Virus record (IMG/VR): IMGVR_UViG_3300023240_001391
Coordinates: 16,554-80,553 of that record
Direction: 5' to 3' (one strand)
DNA length: 64,000 nt
Source of the DNA: a virus
This document shows positions 23,102 to 31,236 of the stretch, piece after piece; the first letter of the stretch is position 1, and each line of letters opens with the position of its first letter. The notes under the pieces are model-generated. The model was not told the DNA's origin. It made no database searches and worked only from the letters and a program-made list of their open reading frames with translations. A program made the translations under genes and the position numbers.

Positions 23102-23292
23102 GACACCAAATAGAATTACAAAGATTAGAAGTGTGGGCAAATAAACAAGAGATACTATATGCTTCATGTACTAAATCTAAAAAGAAACTGTACGTTTTAA
23201 TGAGTAATAAATTTAAAGTGTATAGTAAAGGTAAATTAGTATATGAAACAATAATCGCATCAGCAGCAGTAGAGGCTTACAACGAACTTTAA
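23098..23292 (+). CDS. Small basic protein
   Basis: 64 residues from the ATG at 23098 that overlaps the previous stop; an upstream TTG is not needed. Basic and helical then beta (SKKKLYVLMSNKFKVYSKGK). No family recognised. Confidence 0.65.
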   Translation: MRHQIELQRLEVWANKQEILYASCTKSKKKLYVLMSNKFKVYSKGKLVYETIIASAAVEAYNEL

Positions 23293-23321
23293 TTATACCC
23301 AACCCCGCAAAAACCCAAACA

Positions 23322-23510
23322 ATGATAGACATCGACTTAATATCAAACATAGTAATAGGTGGCATAGACCAAGAAGACTTTCCTGACTTCTGCGATTCCT
23401 ACATAGAATCAGGAACCTACAAAAGCAGAGATCTAACAGATATCGAGTTAGATGAGATAAACGAAGACTCGGCTTTTGTTTACGAGAAAACTATTGAATC
23501 TATGTATTAG
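23322..23510 (+). CDS. Small acidic protein
   Basis: 62 residues, strongly acidic (DQEDFPDFCDSYIESG). Last gene before a junction motif (CTAATGACTAAACTATG). No family recognised. Confidence 0.65.
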   Translation: MIDIDLISNIVIGGIDQEDFPDFCDSYIESGTYKSRDLTDIELDEINEDSAFVYEKTIESMY

Positions 23511-23561
23511 CTAATGACTAAACTATGTTTTGGTTGTTTTTACAACTTAAATATAGATTTT

Positions 23562-23867
23562 GTTAGCATTAGTACGGATTATTAACTAAAAAAATAAATA
23601 GAATGAAAAAATTCAACATTAATGATTATATCTATATCCAGATAACAGAATTAGGATGGAAACACTTAGAGAAAACAGTAGGTAGTGAATACATAAAACA
23701 TTGTATTAACGCTGACGGGTATAAAAAAGAGATAGATAACGAAACGTGGCATAGACTACAAGCGCATGACGTGTTTAGTTTATTACCTATGGGAACAGGA
23801 TTTAATTTATTATACAATCCAAACGTAATGTTTGATGGGGATGCGTTAAAGTAGTATTAATGCTAAC
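23562..23867 (+). mobile_element. Integron-like gene cassette 5
   Basis: GTTAGCATTAGTAC at 23562-23575 and GTATTAATGCTAAC at 23854-23867 are reverse complements with one mismatch in 14. They flank one gene. The right end is followed directly by GTTAAGGGTATGG, the start of the junction to the methyltransferase cassette. Confidence 0.6.
23603..23854 (+). CDS. Small hypothetical protein
   Basis: 83 residues, the only gene of cassette 5. MKKFNINDYIYIQITELGWK, then a helical part and LLPMGTGFNLLYNP. Proteins beginning with this ITELGWxHL pattern occur in small Bacteroidetes accessory loci (from memory); function unknown. Confidence 0.65.
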   Translation: MKKFNINDYIYIQITELGWKHLEKTVGSEYIKHCINADGYKKEIDNETWHRLQAHDVFSLLPMGTGFNLLYNPNVMFDGDALK

Positions 23868-23913
23868 GTTAAGGGTATGGTGTCGTTTGCTTTTCGCAAA
23901 TGCACTATAACCA
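23868..23913. other. Cassette junction palindrome
   Basis: GTTTGC-ttttc-GCAAATGC sits between GGGTATGG and CACTATAACC. The imperfect palindrome lies exactly between the right end of cassette 5 and the left end of cassette 6, as an attC-like site would. Confidence 0.5.
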
Positions 23914-24716
23914 GTGTTGTGCATAGTACGGATTATTAAAAACTAAAATTAAATAGAATGGAAATAAACAAAATATATAATGAAAATTGCCTTGATACAA
24001 TGGCGAAAATGGAAGATAACTTTATTGACTTAATAGTTACATCACCACCTTATTTTAATGCTAAAGAATATTCACAATATGATAGCGTTTCAGAATATAT
24101 GAGACAAATGAAAGATATTTTCTTAGAAACTGAAAGGGTGATTAAAGAGGGTAGGATGTGTGTTATAAATATTAGCCCTGTACTTGTTGCTAGGGAAAAA
24201 AGAAGTAAACAAAGCTATAGAATACCATTACCTTATTATTTTGTGCCTATGATGGAGGAAATAGGCTTTGAGTTTTTAGAGGACATTATATGGGAAAAGC
24301 CAGAAGGTGCTGCTGCAAATAGAAACGGTGGTTTTTTTAGGAGTAGAAAACCATTAGCATACAAGCCTAATATAGTTACAGAATATATATTAGTATTTAA
24401 GAAAAAGTCAAATTTATTAATAGATAAGTATTTAAAAAACAATAGCCTTGTTAGTGATGGTTATGAAAGGAGTAATATTTGGAAAATACAACCACAAACG
24501 AAAAGTAAGCGCCCAGCACCTTTCCCTGATGAAATTGCTGACAAATTAATAAAATACTATTCGTATGAAAATGATTTAGTTTATGACCCGTTTATGGGAA
24601 GTGGAACAACTGCAAAGATGGCTAAACTAAATAATAGAGATTTCATAGGTAGTGAAATGGTTGAGGATTACTGTGTAATTGCAAATGAACGATTAAAATA
24701 GTATTATGCACAACAC
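23914..24716 (+). mobile_element. Integron-like gene cassette 6 (methyltransferase)
   Basis: GTGTTGTGCATAGTAC at 23914-23929 and GTATTATGCACAACAC at 24701-24716 are reverse complements with one mismatch in 16. They flank only the DNA methyltransferase gene. This is the longest and clearest pair of matching ends in the block. Confidence 0.65.
23958..24701 (+). CDS. DNA methyltransferase, beta class (N4-C or N6-A)
   Basis: A 247-residue protein. Catalytic motif IV TSPPY (28-32) precedes the AdoMet-binding motif I DPFMGSGTT (210-218), the order of beta-class amino-methyltransferases. SPPY is most common in N4-cytosine enzymes but also occurs in N6-adenine ones. No restriction endonuclease or recognition-protein gene is next to it, so it is an orphan that probably protects phage DNA from host restriction. 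Carried as a single-gene cassette, so probably recently acquired. Confidence 0.9.
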   Translation: MEINKIYNENCLDTMAKMEDNFIDLIVTSPPYFNAKEYSQYDSVSEYMRQMKDIFLETERVIKEGRMCVINISPVLVAREKRSKQSYRIPLPYYFVPMMEEIGFEFLEDIIWEKPEGAAANRNGGFFRSRKPLAYKPNIVTEYILVFKKKSNLLIDKYLKNNSLVSDGYERSNIWKIQPQTKSKRPAPFPDEIADKLIKYYSYENDLVYDPFMGSGTTAKMAKLNNRDFIGSEMVEDYCVIANERLK

Positions 24717-24785
24717 AAGGCTAAACTGTCGTTTTCAATACAGTTTAGTTAATGTTATCTTTTGTTAATAAGTAAACTAAAAATT

Positions 24786-25142
24786 ATGAAAACAATTAAT
24801 TTATTTGGCAAAGAAATGCCAATTGAGAAAGAATACGAAGCAGCAGTTTGTGTATGGGAAACGATTGGTTCAAGTATTGATGATTATGAAGATGTTAAAA
24901 TAAAACTAGGACAGAAAATATATAATATTAAAATATTGGAAACTGGTAGTATTATTTTTACAACATCACCAGATAGTAAAATTAATATGGTGACAATGTT
25001 TCCTCAAATGTTTGGATTTCCAAGCGATGAGCAACTAATTGAAGTTAAAAATTTAGAAGATATTATAAGCAAATCACATGATAAAATAAATGATATTTAT
25101 AATAGTATTGAACGAACTGGTTATACTGATATACCGTTTTAA
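24786..25142 (+). CDS. Hypothetical protein
   Basis: 118 residues from the ATG at 24786 (an upstream TTG lies in the junction). Mixed alpha/beta protein with two long acidic helices near the C-terminus (NLEDIISKSHDKINDIYNSI). No family recognised. Confidence 0.7.
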   Translation: MKTINLFGKEMPIEKEYEAAVCVWETIGSSIDDYEDVKIKLGQKIYNIKILETGSIIFTTSPDSKINMVTMFPQMFGFPSDEQLIEVKNLEDIISKSHDKINDIYNSIERTGYTDIPF

Positions 25143-25153
25143 AACTAAATATT

Positions 25154-25354
25154 ATGAATGAAGATATTATAAAATTAAAAAACTTGATTGAAGAGTATGA
25201 AGAACTTTGTGAAGAATCTGAACAAATGAGCAAAGATTGGGAAAGTGGTTCTGAATGTGAATCGGCAATGGCAGACCCTAGCGACAAATATATGAAGGGT
25301 ATGCAGATTGAAGAAAAGCGCAATGAAATTAAGAGTGTCTTAAATACACTCTAA
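25154..25354 (+). CDS. Small acidic coiled-coil protein
   Basis: 66 residues, almost all Glu/Lys/Ser (LKNLIEEYEELCEESEQMSK). Its stop lies in CTCTAACGTTGAGTATAAC, the last junction motif of the block. Confidence 0.6.
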   Translation: MNEDIIKLKNLIEEYEELCEESEQMSKDWESGSECESAMADPSDKYMKGMQIEEKRNEIKSVLNTL

Positions 25355-25386
25355 CGTTGAGTATAACAATTAAAAATAGATAAATT

Positions 25387-26328
25387 ATGAGTGTAAATTT
25401 TTTAAGTAAGGCTAACAGACAATTAATAATCGACCAATACTCAAGTAATAAACCACGTAAACAAGTTCAAGATGAACTAAGTGTATTTCTTAAAGTAACT
25501 CGTAGAACTATTAGGAGATACGCTAAAGAATTAAACTTAGGAATTAAAGCATCTCAATTAGTAGATGATAAAATTATGGTTTACGATATTGAGACAAGTC
25601 GAACAGAGGCAACCGTTTGGTGGACTGGTAAACAGTACATAAACCATAAGCAATTAAGAACAGAACCTAAAATGATTAGTGTTGCTTGGAAGTGGCTAGG
25701 TCAAGACGAAGTGCATTATCTAACTTGGGATAAAAACCATTGCGACAAGAAAATGTTAGAATCGTTTTTAAAGCATTATAATAAGGCATCTATGGTAATA
25801 GGTCAGAACAATAATTCATTTGATAATAAGTGGGTTAATACACGTGCAGCAAAGCATAAGTTACGAGTTGATAGATATGTAAAGTCCTTTGATATTTACA
25901 GAATGGCAAAACGATATTTTAGATTACCAAGTTTCTCAATGGCTTATATGGCTAAGTACTTTGGATTAACATTAAAGCAATCTCACGAAGGTACACATAT
26001 GTGGGATATGATTGAGTACGGTAGTAAAGCCGAACAAGCTGAGTACTTAGGTAAAATGGTGGATTATAACAAAGGGGATATTGTAACTACTGAGGAATTG
26101 TATATGACTTTAAAACCTTATTTTGGTAGTGTAACTAATAATGCAGTTAAGCGAGGTTTACCTAAATGGGCGTGTCCTGTGAGTGGTTGTGTAGAAGTTA
26201 GGTTATTAAAAACTATTTTTACAGAGCAAGGAACAGTACAAAGGATTTTGTTTTGTGATGAGAGCCAACACCAATATAAGGTAAGTAATAAGTCTTATAT
26301 GGATTTCTTACAACGTAAAATGATATAA
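25387..26328 (+). CDS. DnaQ/RNase H-like 3'-5' exonuclease with HTH
   Basis: A 313-residue protein. Residues 11-50 look like a resolvase-type helix-turn-helix (VTRRTIRRYAKELNL). The rest has exonuclease motifs: Exo I VYDIETS (Asp67, Glu69), Exo II GQNNNSFDNKWV (Asp146) and Exo III VDYNKGDIVTTEELY (Asp231). A C-terminal Cys/His pair region may bind zinc. Ribonuclease H-like proteins of this layout are frequent in Bacteroidetes phages; a role in DNA processing or host DNA degradation is inferred. Confidence 0.75.
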   Translation: MSVNFLSKANRQLIIDQYSSNKPRKQVQDELSVFLKVTRRTIRRYAKELNLGIKASQLVDDKIMVYDIETSRTEATVWWTGKQYINHKQLRTEPKMISVAWKWLGQDEVHYLTWDKNHCDKKMLESFLKHYNKASMVIGQNNNSFDNKWVNTRAAKHKLRVDRYVKSFDIYRMAKRYFRLPSFSMAYMAKYFGLTLKQSHEGTHMWDMIEYGSKAEQAEYLGKMVDYNKGDIVTTEELYMTLKPYFGSVTNNAVKRGLPKWACPVSGCVEVRLLKTIFTEQGTVQRILFCDESQHQYKVSNKSYMDFLQRKMI

Positions 26329-26342
26329 AATAATATAGTATT

Positions 26343-26373
26343 AAAACCCGATAATTAACAATATCGGGTTTTT
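26343..26373 (+). terminator. Strong Rho-independent terminator
   Basis: AAAACCCGATA pairs perfectly with TATCGGGTTTT around an 8-base loop and is followed by T. It closes the small-gene block just after the exonuclease gene. Confidence 0.9.
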
Positions 26374-26383
26374 AAATGTTAAA

Positions 26384-26415
26384 TTTGTTTATATGGTTTA
26401 TTTGTTGTAAATTTG
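26384..26415 (+). promoter_or_regulatory. Host-type promoter
   Basis: TTTG at 26384 and a perfect -7 TAAATTTG at 26408-26415, 20-nt gap. It restarts transcription right after the terminator. Confidence 0.75.
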
Positions 26416-26450
26416 AGATAAAGAACACAGAACGAATGTGAATAATCAAA

Positions 26451-26741
26451 ATGATGAAGTGGATAAAAATAAATAAAGACACTAAGATAAAACCATATGT
26501 TAAGATAGCATTTTTAACAAACCACATTATGTTTCCAGATAATGCTTATTTTGGAATATATAGTGATGTAACAAAAGAATATCATACTGATGGCAAAACC
26601 TTCGAAAGAGATGAAGTTACTCACTTCTTCTATGTGGAGAAGGTTGGTGTGTTGGACTTGAGTATTATGCAAAAGCAGTTTAATGAAATACTAGATAATC
26701 TTAGCCAAAAAGACATTAAAGATGGGGCTGATGGGGGTTAA
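26451..26741 (+). CDS. Hypothetical protein
   Basis: A 96-residue protein (ATG codons at 26451 and 26454 are both possible). WIKINKDTKIKPYVKIAFL at the N-terminus recalls the start of DUF551-like barrels, followed by an acidic helical C-terminus. Function unknown. Confidence 0.65.
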   Translation: MMKWIKINKDTKIKPYVKIAFLTNHIMFPDNAYFGIYSDVTKEYHTDGKTFERDEVTHFFYVEKVGVLDLSIMQKQFNEILDNLSQKDIKDGADGG

Positions 26742-26756
26742 TAAAACTAATTAATT

Positions 26757-26900
26757 ATGGGAATGGATATAGACTTTATAGCAGCCGACCAAGCAATAGA
26801 TAAGTTGAAAAAGAAACTTAGTAGTATTGACCACGGAGAAAGAGAAAAGATAGCAGACGAGATAATACTTGCAGTAGATAAAATATGTAAAGAAAACTAA
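26757..26900 (+). CDS. Small helical protein
   Basis: A 47-codon ATG ORF, charged helices (AIDKLKKKLSSIDHGEREKI). Short spacing to the previous gene suggests one transcript. Confidence 0.55.
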   Translation: MGMDIDFIAADQAIDKLKKKLSSIDHGEREKIADEIILAVDKICKEN

Positions 26901-26970
26901 TGAATAATTAATAAATATGTATTTATAGGTAGATGTTAATAAACAATCTGATAACCTAAAACCCTATACT

Positions 26971-27924
26971 ATGATAACTCAACTACCTGATGAATCAAAA
27001 ATTCCCAACATTCCAAACAAATATCAAAAAGCAGTAGACTTTTATATGGATGTAATCTATGATGATCGTGGGGATGGGAGAGGAAAGCTCGACCTATATC
27101 GACCCGCTAATGTAACAGGTGTAACCCCCTGTCTTATTTATATTCACGGTGGTGGTTTTGTTAGTGGTGATAAAAGTGCAATTATCCGATCAGCATTCAA
27201 TGACTTACTTAAAAAATGCATTATGAGTGGTATCTCCATTATCTCAATAAACTACACCCTCACTAACAAATTATCAGATTCTCAGGGAATTGGTAGAGCT
27301 ATAGACTCGATTGGTGAGGCATTAAAAGAAATTAAACTTAGTACTGATATATTACAGATTGACCCAGACAATATAGGATATTGGGGATCGAGTGCTGGTG
27401 GATATGCCGCAATGTGGTATTCTATGAAAGAATTTGGAACCATTGAAAACCCAATCAAAGGTAAGTTCGCCATTTCGTTCAAACCAAATGCTACAATGAA
27501 TTTATTCAAAATTGAAGAATTGGGATTACTGGGGCCTGATGTGACATTAAATAGTGTATTACAAGATGCTGAATTAGCAGAGGCGTGTGTTCCTTGGTTT
27601 GGATTAAACGCAATTCCACAATCGGTAACGGATTTACAACCAGGTTTGGGGATTATGGAAAAGTACGATCCATATTTTCAAGAAATGTTCACATCAACGG
27701 CAAGTCCATTCTATTGTGTTATTGATGCTCCTGATGAGTTACCTGCTGAAAAAGTAGAGTACGTTCATAACCCAGCTAATGGTGCTGCATTAGAAAAAGC
27801 ATATCGTGAAGCTGGAGCCACTGCATATGTATGGGGTACTAATAATATAAATCCAGTAGATTCATTACCACCAACAGGAAGACCTGGATTAGTAGAATGG
27901 ATGTTGGGGCAGTTTAACATATAA
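26971..27924 (+). CDS. Alpha/beta-hydrolase esterase (BD-FAE/HSL type)
   Basis: A 317-residue protein. Oxyanion-hole motif IYIHGGGF (HGGG 59-62) and nucleophile elbow GSSAGG (Ser141) are those of the hormone-sensitive-lipase and carbohydrate-esterase-like branch. Acid and histidine residues are less certain; the last 60 residues are atypical. No signal peptide. It is directly followed by a glycosidase gene, so I infer that the pair deacylates and cuts a surface polysaccharide, perhaps as tail-associated enzymes. GTATTTATAG, a late-promoter-like motif, lies about 50 bases upstream. Confidence 0.8.
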   Translation: MITQLPDESKIPNIPNKYQKAVDFYMDVIYDDRGDGRGKLDLYRPANVTGVTPCLIYIHGGGFVSGDKSAIIRSAFNDLLKKCIMSGISIISINYTLTNKLSDSQGIGRAIDSIGEALKEIKLSTDILQIDPDNIGYWGSSAGGYAAMWYSMKEFGTIENPIKGKFAISFKPNATMNLFKIEELGLLGPDVTLNSVLQDAELAEACVPWFGLNAIPQSVTDLQPGLGIMEKYDPYFQEMFTSTASPFYCVIDAPDELPAEKVEYVHNPANGAALEKAYREAGATAYVWGTNNINPVDSLPPTGRPGLVEWMLGQFNI

Positions 27925-27943
27925 TATAAAACACAAAAATAAA

Positions 27944-29044
27944 ATGGCAAAATTCGGTTGGAATACAAAGGGAACTCTAGGAGTTCCAAAATTGAAATCT
28001 TTTAGTGATTTTCTTAAAGATAATGATATAAAAGATATATGGTTACGAATACAAGGTGGTACTATATCTCAAAAAGAATATAACGTAGATTGGAAAGATT
28101 CAGATATTCAAGCATGGGGGGATTTATATAAAGCAAATCCAACAGTTAATCTAGTGTTTGTTATTAATATGAATGAACTTCCTGAGAACATAAAATTACT
28201 TTTTAATAGATTTTTAGCAGTAGGATGTAAGTTTGCTTTTATTGAATTTGGAAATGAGCAGTATCAACATAAATATAGACTTTCTAAAGACAAACCCGAA
28301 GTGACACCCCGTACAAAAGCAATGACTCCTGAAAAGTATTTAAATTTATGCGATCAATACCTTGCACAATTCATTGGATATGATTTAGCGTTTCAACTCG
28401 CACCAAACAAAGGTACAAACATAGATCAGTTTTACAATAACTGGAATGATGTAGTTCTTAATTACACAAAGAATATGCCTACAGTAAATTATACGATGCA
28501 CGTGTATGCAAATGCTGGCTTTCGTTGGGAATTAATTTCTGAAATACAAGAAAAAATTAAAAATAAGTTCTTAGCTATTACTGAATTTGGTGCAGCCGAT
28601 GCTGCTGATGGTGAGCAAAATGATCTATCAGAAGAAGAAGTTTTTAAAATGATTCAAGATGTTGCTAATATTCTAAGCGAAGAATTAAGAATTCAAGACA
28701 TTGCATTTGATCAAGTACTATGGGTTCCTTGGGAAACTACTGCAATTGCTTTTAAAGATGGACAACTTACACCTAAAGGACAATTAGTTTTAGATGCATT
28801 TACACCAGAAGTTGTTGATGTAGAGGAACCAGTAGAACCAACTATTATTGTATTAACTTCATATTGGTCAACTTATCAAAGAACTTTTTGGGGTAGATTA
28901 AAAGTATATCAAGAATTAAGCTTTTCAGATGATTCCGTTATCCATAACGTTGTTAAATTTAATAGAAGAAAGGGTAACGGTAAAGTAATAACTAATAAGC
29001 ATTTAGGGAAAACATTTGAAGAAATAGAAAAATTAATATCGTAA
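27944..29044 (+). CDS. TIM-barrel glycoside hydrolase (clan GH-A type)
   Basis: A 366-residue protein. FIEFGNEQY (about residues 98-106) carries the N-E acid/base pair and LAITEFGAA (about 210-218) the nucleophile Glu, the two landmarks of clan GH-A (GH5, GH39, GH51). Around residue 290 a short acidic Pro/Val linker leads to an ~70-residue C-terminal domain. No signal peptide, as expected for a virion-borne depolymerase. Coupled in position with the esterase 19 bases upstream. The substrate cannot be deduced. Confidence 0.75.
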   Translation: MAKFGWNTKGTLGVPKLKSFSDFLKDNDIKDIWLRIQGGTISQKEYNVDWKDSDIQAWGDLYKANPTVNLVFVINMNELPENIKLLFNRFLAVGCKFAFIEFGNEQYQHKYRLSKDKPEVTPRTKAMTPEKYLNLCDQYLAQFIGYDLAFQLAPNKGTNIDQFYNNWNDVVLNYTKNMPTVNYTMHVYANAGFRWELISEIQEKIKNKFLAITEFGAADAADGEQNDLSEEEVFKMIQDVANILSEELRIQDIAFDQVLWVPWETTAIAFKDGQLTPKGQLVLDAFTPEVVDVEEPVEPTIIVLTSYWSTYQRTFWGRLKVYQELSFSDDSVIHNVVKFNRRKGNGKVITNKHLGKTFEEIEKLIS

Positions 29045-29070
29045 ATAAACCTTAACAATTCCTTAACATT

Positions 29071-29098
29071 AAAAGCTTGGACATCCCAAGCTTTTTTC
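29071..29098 (+). terminator. Terminator overlapping a promoter
   Basis: AAAAGCTTGG pairs with CCAAGCTTTT around acatc, followed by T. It ends the esterase-glycosidase operon; its left arm contains the -33 box of the next promoter. Confidence 0.85.
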
Positions 29099-29107
29099 GT
29101 ATCTTTA
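29077..29107 (+). promoter_or_regulatory. Host-type promoter with shared leader
   Basis: The -33 TTGG is at 29077 and the -7 TATCTTTA at 29100-29107, 19-nt gap. The leader TGTTGGGTTGGGGAAGTAAC is identical to those at 14.94 and 33.5 kb. Confidence 0.8.
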
Positions 29108-29154
29108 TTTTGTTGGGTTGGGGAAGTAACCTCACCAATTTAAAATTCAAAGAT

Positions 29155-29322
29155 ATGACATTTTATTTAGCTAATTATGATGGTAAATCGTACTTGAAGC
29201 GTGGTAAACGTGGGGTTATAACTGAGGTAACTACTGGAAAAGAGTTCACCAGTTTAGGTGAAAATCCAATTTCATATGGAATGGCAATGGCATTTGAAAC
29301 AGCAGTAAAACTTAAAATATAA
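29155..29322 (+). CDS. Small basic protein
   Basis: 55 residues from the ATG at 29155, placed after promoter and leader; the longer frame would begin inside the terminator. Sequence MTFYLANYDGKSYLKRGKRG..., probably a small beta protein. Confidence 0.65.
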   Translation: MTFYLANYDGKSYLKRGKRGVITEVTTGKEFTSLGENPISYGMAMAFETAVKLKI

Positions 29323-29326
29323 TATT

Positions 29327-29722
29327 ATGAGAACGATAGTAACTAACAAAATTCAATCAGTGGATACCAGACCACCAAGATTAATTTATTCTTTATTGGA
29401 GTGTGAAACTGTTTTTCGTGAGTATAAGAAAACCGCATGGTATCGATCTGACATCAAAGAGGGGTTTTACAAAGTAGAGATATTTCACAGTGGGCAATCT
29501 TATTTAGGAATCGAAAATCCGCTCGGGGAAAACGAATCTGTTTATTTTGATAAAATCAAAAGAAAAGTTATGAGAAAACCAACTACTATTGTTACTATGG
29601 TATCAGGCAAATCTTATACTTTTTCGTTTTTGACGGAAACCGATGCAAAGGATTACTCAGATTTTGTAAAAAAATCCATCTCCAATGGAGATATTACGTT
29701 TTTGGAATTACCTAAAAGATAA
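29327..29722 (+). CDS. Hypothetical protein
   Basis: A 131-residue soluble, mostly beta protein (TIVTMVSGKSYTFSFLTET). Four bases after the previous stop. No family recognised. Confidence 0.7.
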   Translation: MRTIVTNKIQSVDTRPPRLIYSLLECETVFREYKKTAWYRSDIKEGFYKVEIFHSGQSYLGIENPLGENESVYFDKIKRKVMRKPTTIVTMVSGKSYTFSFLTETDAKDYSDFVKKSISNGDITFLELPKR

Positions 29723-29728
29723 TGTGTT

Positions 29729-30010
29729 ATGAAAAATCAAACAAATAAAATAGATTTAAGAAACTGTGAGACTGGGGATTTGTTATTTAGCTCATTAGGT
29801 GCTAGATTGGTGTATATTCGACCTACTAATGATGATGAGTACTTAGATCACTTAGTTAAGTATATCAATATTCCAAATGTGAAATGTGGTTATAACTGTT
29901 TTGGAACTAGAACACATGATGGATTCACTTTCGCAAAGAATAGAAAGCCCGAAACTGATCACGATATTATTGAAGTAATTAAAGTAAAGGACTTATTTGG
30001 TAAAAATTAA
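29729..30010 (+). CDS. Conserved phage-type protein (GTRTHDG family)
   Basis: A 93-residue protein. KIDLRNCETGDLLFSSLGAR, then FGTRTHDGFTFAKNRKPETD and DHDIIEV, is a pattern I remember from Bacteroidetes phage and plasmid proteins of unknown function. It reads as a small beta barrel with a conserved T-R-x-H-D-G loop. Confidence 0.65.
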   Translation: MKNQTNKIDLRNCETGDLLFSSLGARLVYIRPTNDDEYLDHLVKYINIPNVKCGYNCFGTRTHDGFTFAKNRKPETDHDIIEVIKVKDLFGKN

Positions 30011-30015
30011 AATAT

Positions 30016-30543
30016 ATGAAAAAATTAAGAAAATTAAAAGTGGGTATGTTAGTAGCATCAACTAGACCACTTAGGGAATGTGGGGATCGGTATTGCATTG
30101 GAACTGTTTTTAGTATAACATCCAATTTTATTATGATAGATGATGTTTCATCTGGAGAATCAATATGCCGTAGATTGCCCATAGTTTATACGCGTGTATT
30201 GAAGAAACTCAGTACTAAGAAATTCGCACGACGATTGTGTGATTCTTTGGTTGATAATCAACCGATTGGGGTAGATTTGGGTGAACTTACTGTAATTGAA
30301 GATGAAATTCCTAAATTACAATCAACTTTAGCGGATTCATTTCAAAAGTATACTGATCGGAATATTGGAGTCTCTATGGACTCAGATAGACTTGGTGATG
30401 GTAGTGGTGGGTGGATTGAGATTAAAAAAGATGATATTACATTTGTCATCAGTTTTGATGGTGATGGTAAAGAAGTGGATGGAATGGCAGTTTTTAAGGA
30501 TACTGTCGAAAGTGTTAGTACTGATGTAGTTTATAAAATGTAA
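30016..30543 (+). CDS. Hypothetical protein
   Basis: A 175-residue protein. A basic N-terminal barrel-like part (KLRKLKVGMLVASTRPL) resembles the preceding gene's fold; the C-terminal half is acidic. Six bases after the previous gene. No family recognised. Confidence 0.7.
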   Translation: MKKLRKLKVGMLVASTRPLRECGDRYCIGTVFSITSNFIMIDDVSSGESICRRLPIVYTRVLKKLSTKKFARRLCDSLVDNQPIGVDLGELTVIEDEIPKLQSTLADSFQKYTDRNIGVSMDSDRLGDGSGGWIEIKKDDITFVISFDGDGKEVDGMAVFKDTVESVSTDVVYKM

Positions 30544-30553
30544 AAATAGCAAA

Positions 30554-30868
30554 ATGAAAAAACGTAAATTAATTGAAGTAGATCAAGAATGTGGTGTTGT
30601 TTGTGATAATCCTGTTTGTGATTTTGAAATCAAAAACGAAACTGGAGACCCGAATGTCGATATAGATATGTATCTAAATGTACCTTGCCCTCGATGTGGT
30701 GATAACTTACTAACAGAGGGTGATCTATACCGATACAAGAAATTTTTGAGAGTTATTAATTTTATAAACAAATGGTTCAGTTGGTTGGTAATATTCTCAA
30801 GTGGTAAAAATTATAAAGAAGTTAAGGTGTCGGTGCATAATGAAATAAAATTAGAAATCGAGAAGTAA
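30554..30868 (+). CDS. Zinc-ribbon-like protein
   Basis: A 104-residue protein. Cysteines 13, 17 and 22 and the knuckle CPRCG (45-49) suggest a zinc ribbon. A Trp-rich hydrophobic stretch (INKWFSWLVIFSSG) follows. Similar N-terminal CxNPxCxF ... CPxCG proteins occur in many phages. Last gene of the 29.1 kb operon. Confidence 0.65.
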   Translation: MKKRKLIEVDQECGVVCDNPVCDFEIKNETGDPNVDIDMYLNVPCPRCGDNLLTEGDLYRYKKFLRVINFINKWFSWLVIFSSGKNYKEVKVSVHNEIKLEIEK

Positions 30869-30893
30869 TTTAACAATTTATTAACATATCATA

Positions 30894-30924
30894 TTTGGAT
30901 ATTACAACTATTGTTCTTATATTG
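30894..30924 (+). promoter_or_regulatory. Host-type promoter
   Basis: The -33 TTTGG is at 30894 and the -7 TATATTG at 30918-30924, 19-nt gap. Leader TGTAATGATTAATAACC matches the 7.85 kb promoter. Confidence 0.8.
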
Positions 30925-30961
30925 TTTATGTAATGATTAATAACCCTCTAAAGATAAATAA

Positions 30962-31219
30962 ATGACCACAGTAAAAGAAATGAGTAAATGGTTAAAACAA
31001 TTCCCTGATGAAACTGAGGTTAAAGTTGGGATTCAAACCAATGGTGGGAATTGGGAACCCTTCGGCCCCGTTAGTTTTGAGGATATAAATATCACATCTG
31101 AGGAAAATAACTCAGATGGTACTGGTTGGGAATTTTTTGATTCGACTCAAAATAGGTTCATAAAAAACGACCATCCATTATTTGGTAAAAAAATACTATT
31201 CATTGGTGAATCTTGTTAA
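30962..31219 (+). CDS. Hypothetical protein
   Basis: An 85-residue protein starting TVKEMSKWLKQFPDETEVKV. This start is common in phage and plasmid proteins that form a small alpha-beta-beta domain of unknown function. First gene of its transcript. Confidence 0.65.
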   Translation: MTTVKEMSKWLKQFPDETEVKVGIQTNGGNWEPFGPVSFEDINITSEENNSDGTGWEFFDSTQNRFIKNDHPLFGKKILFIGESC

Positions 31220-31236
31220 ATAAAAAATAAATTAAT

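Noticed and set aside
17605-25400. A classical mobile integron
   Set aside because: No integrase gene and no attI are visible, and only the first cassette end fits GTTRRRY. I therefore call the units integron-like only.
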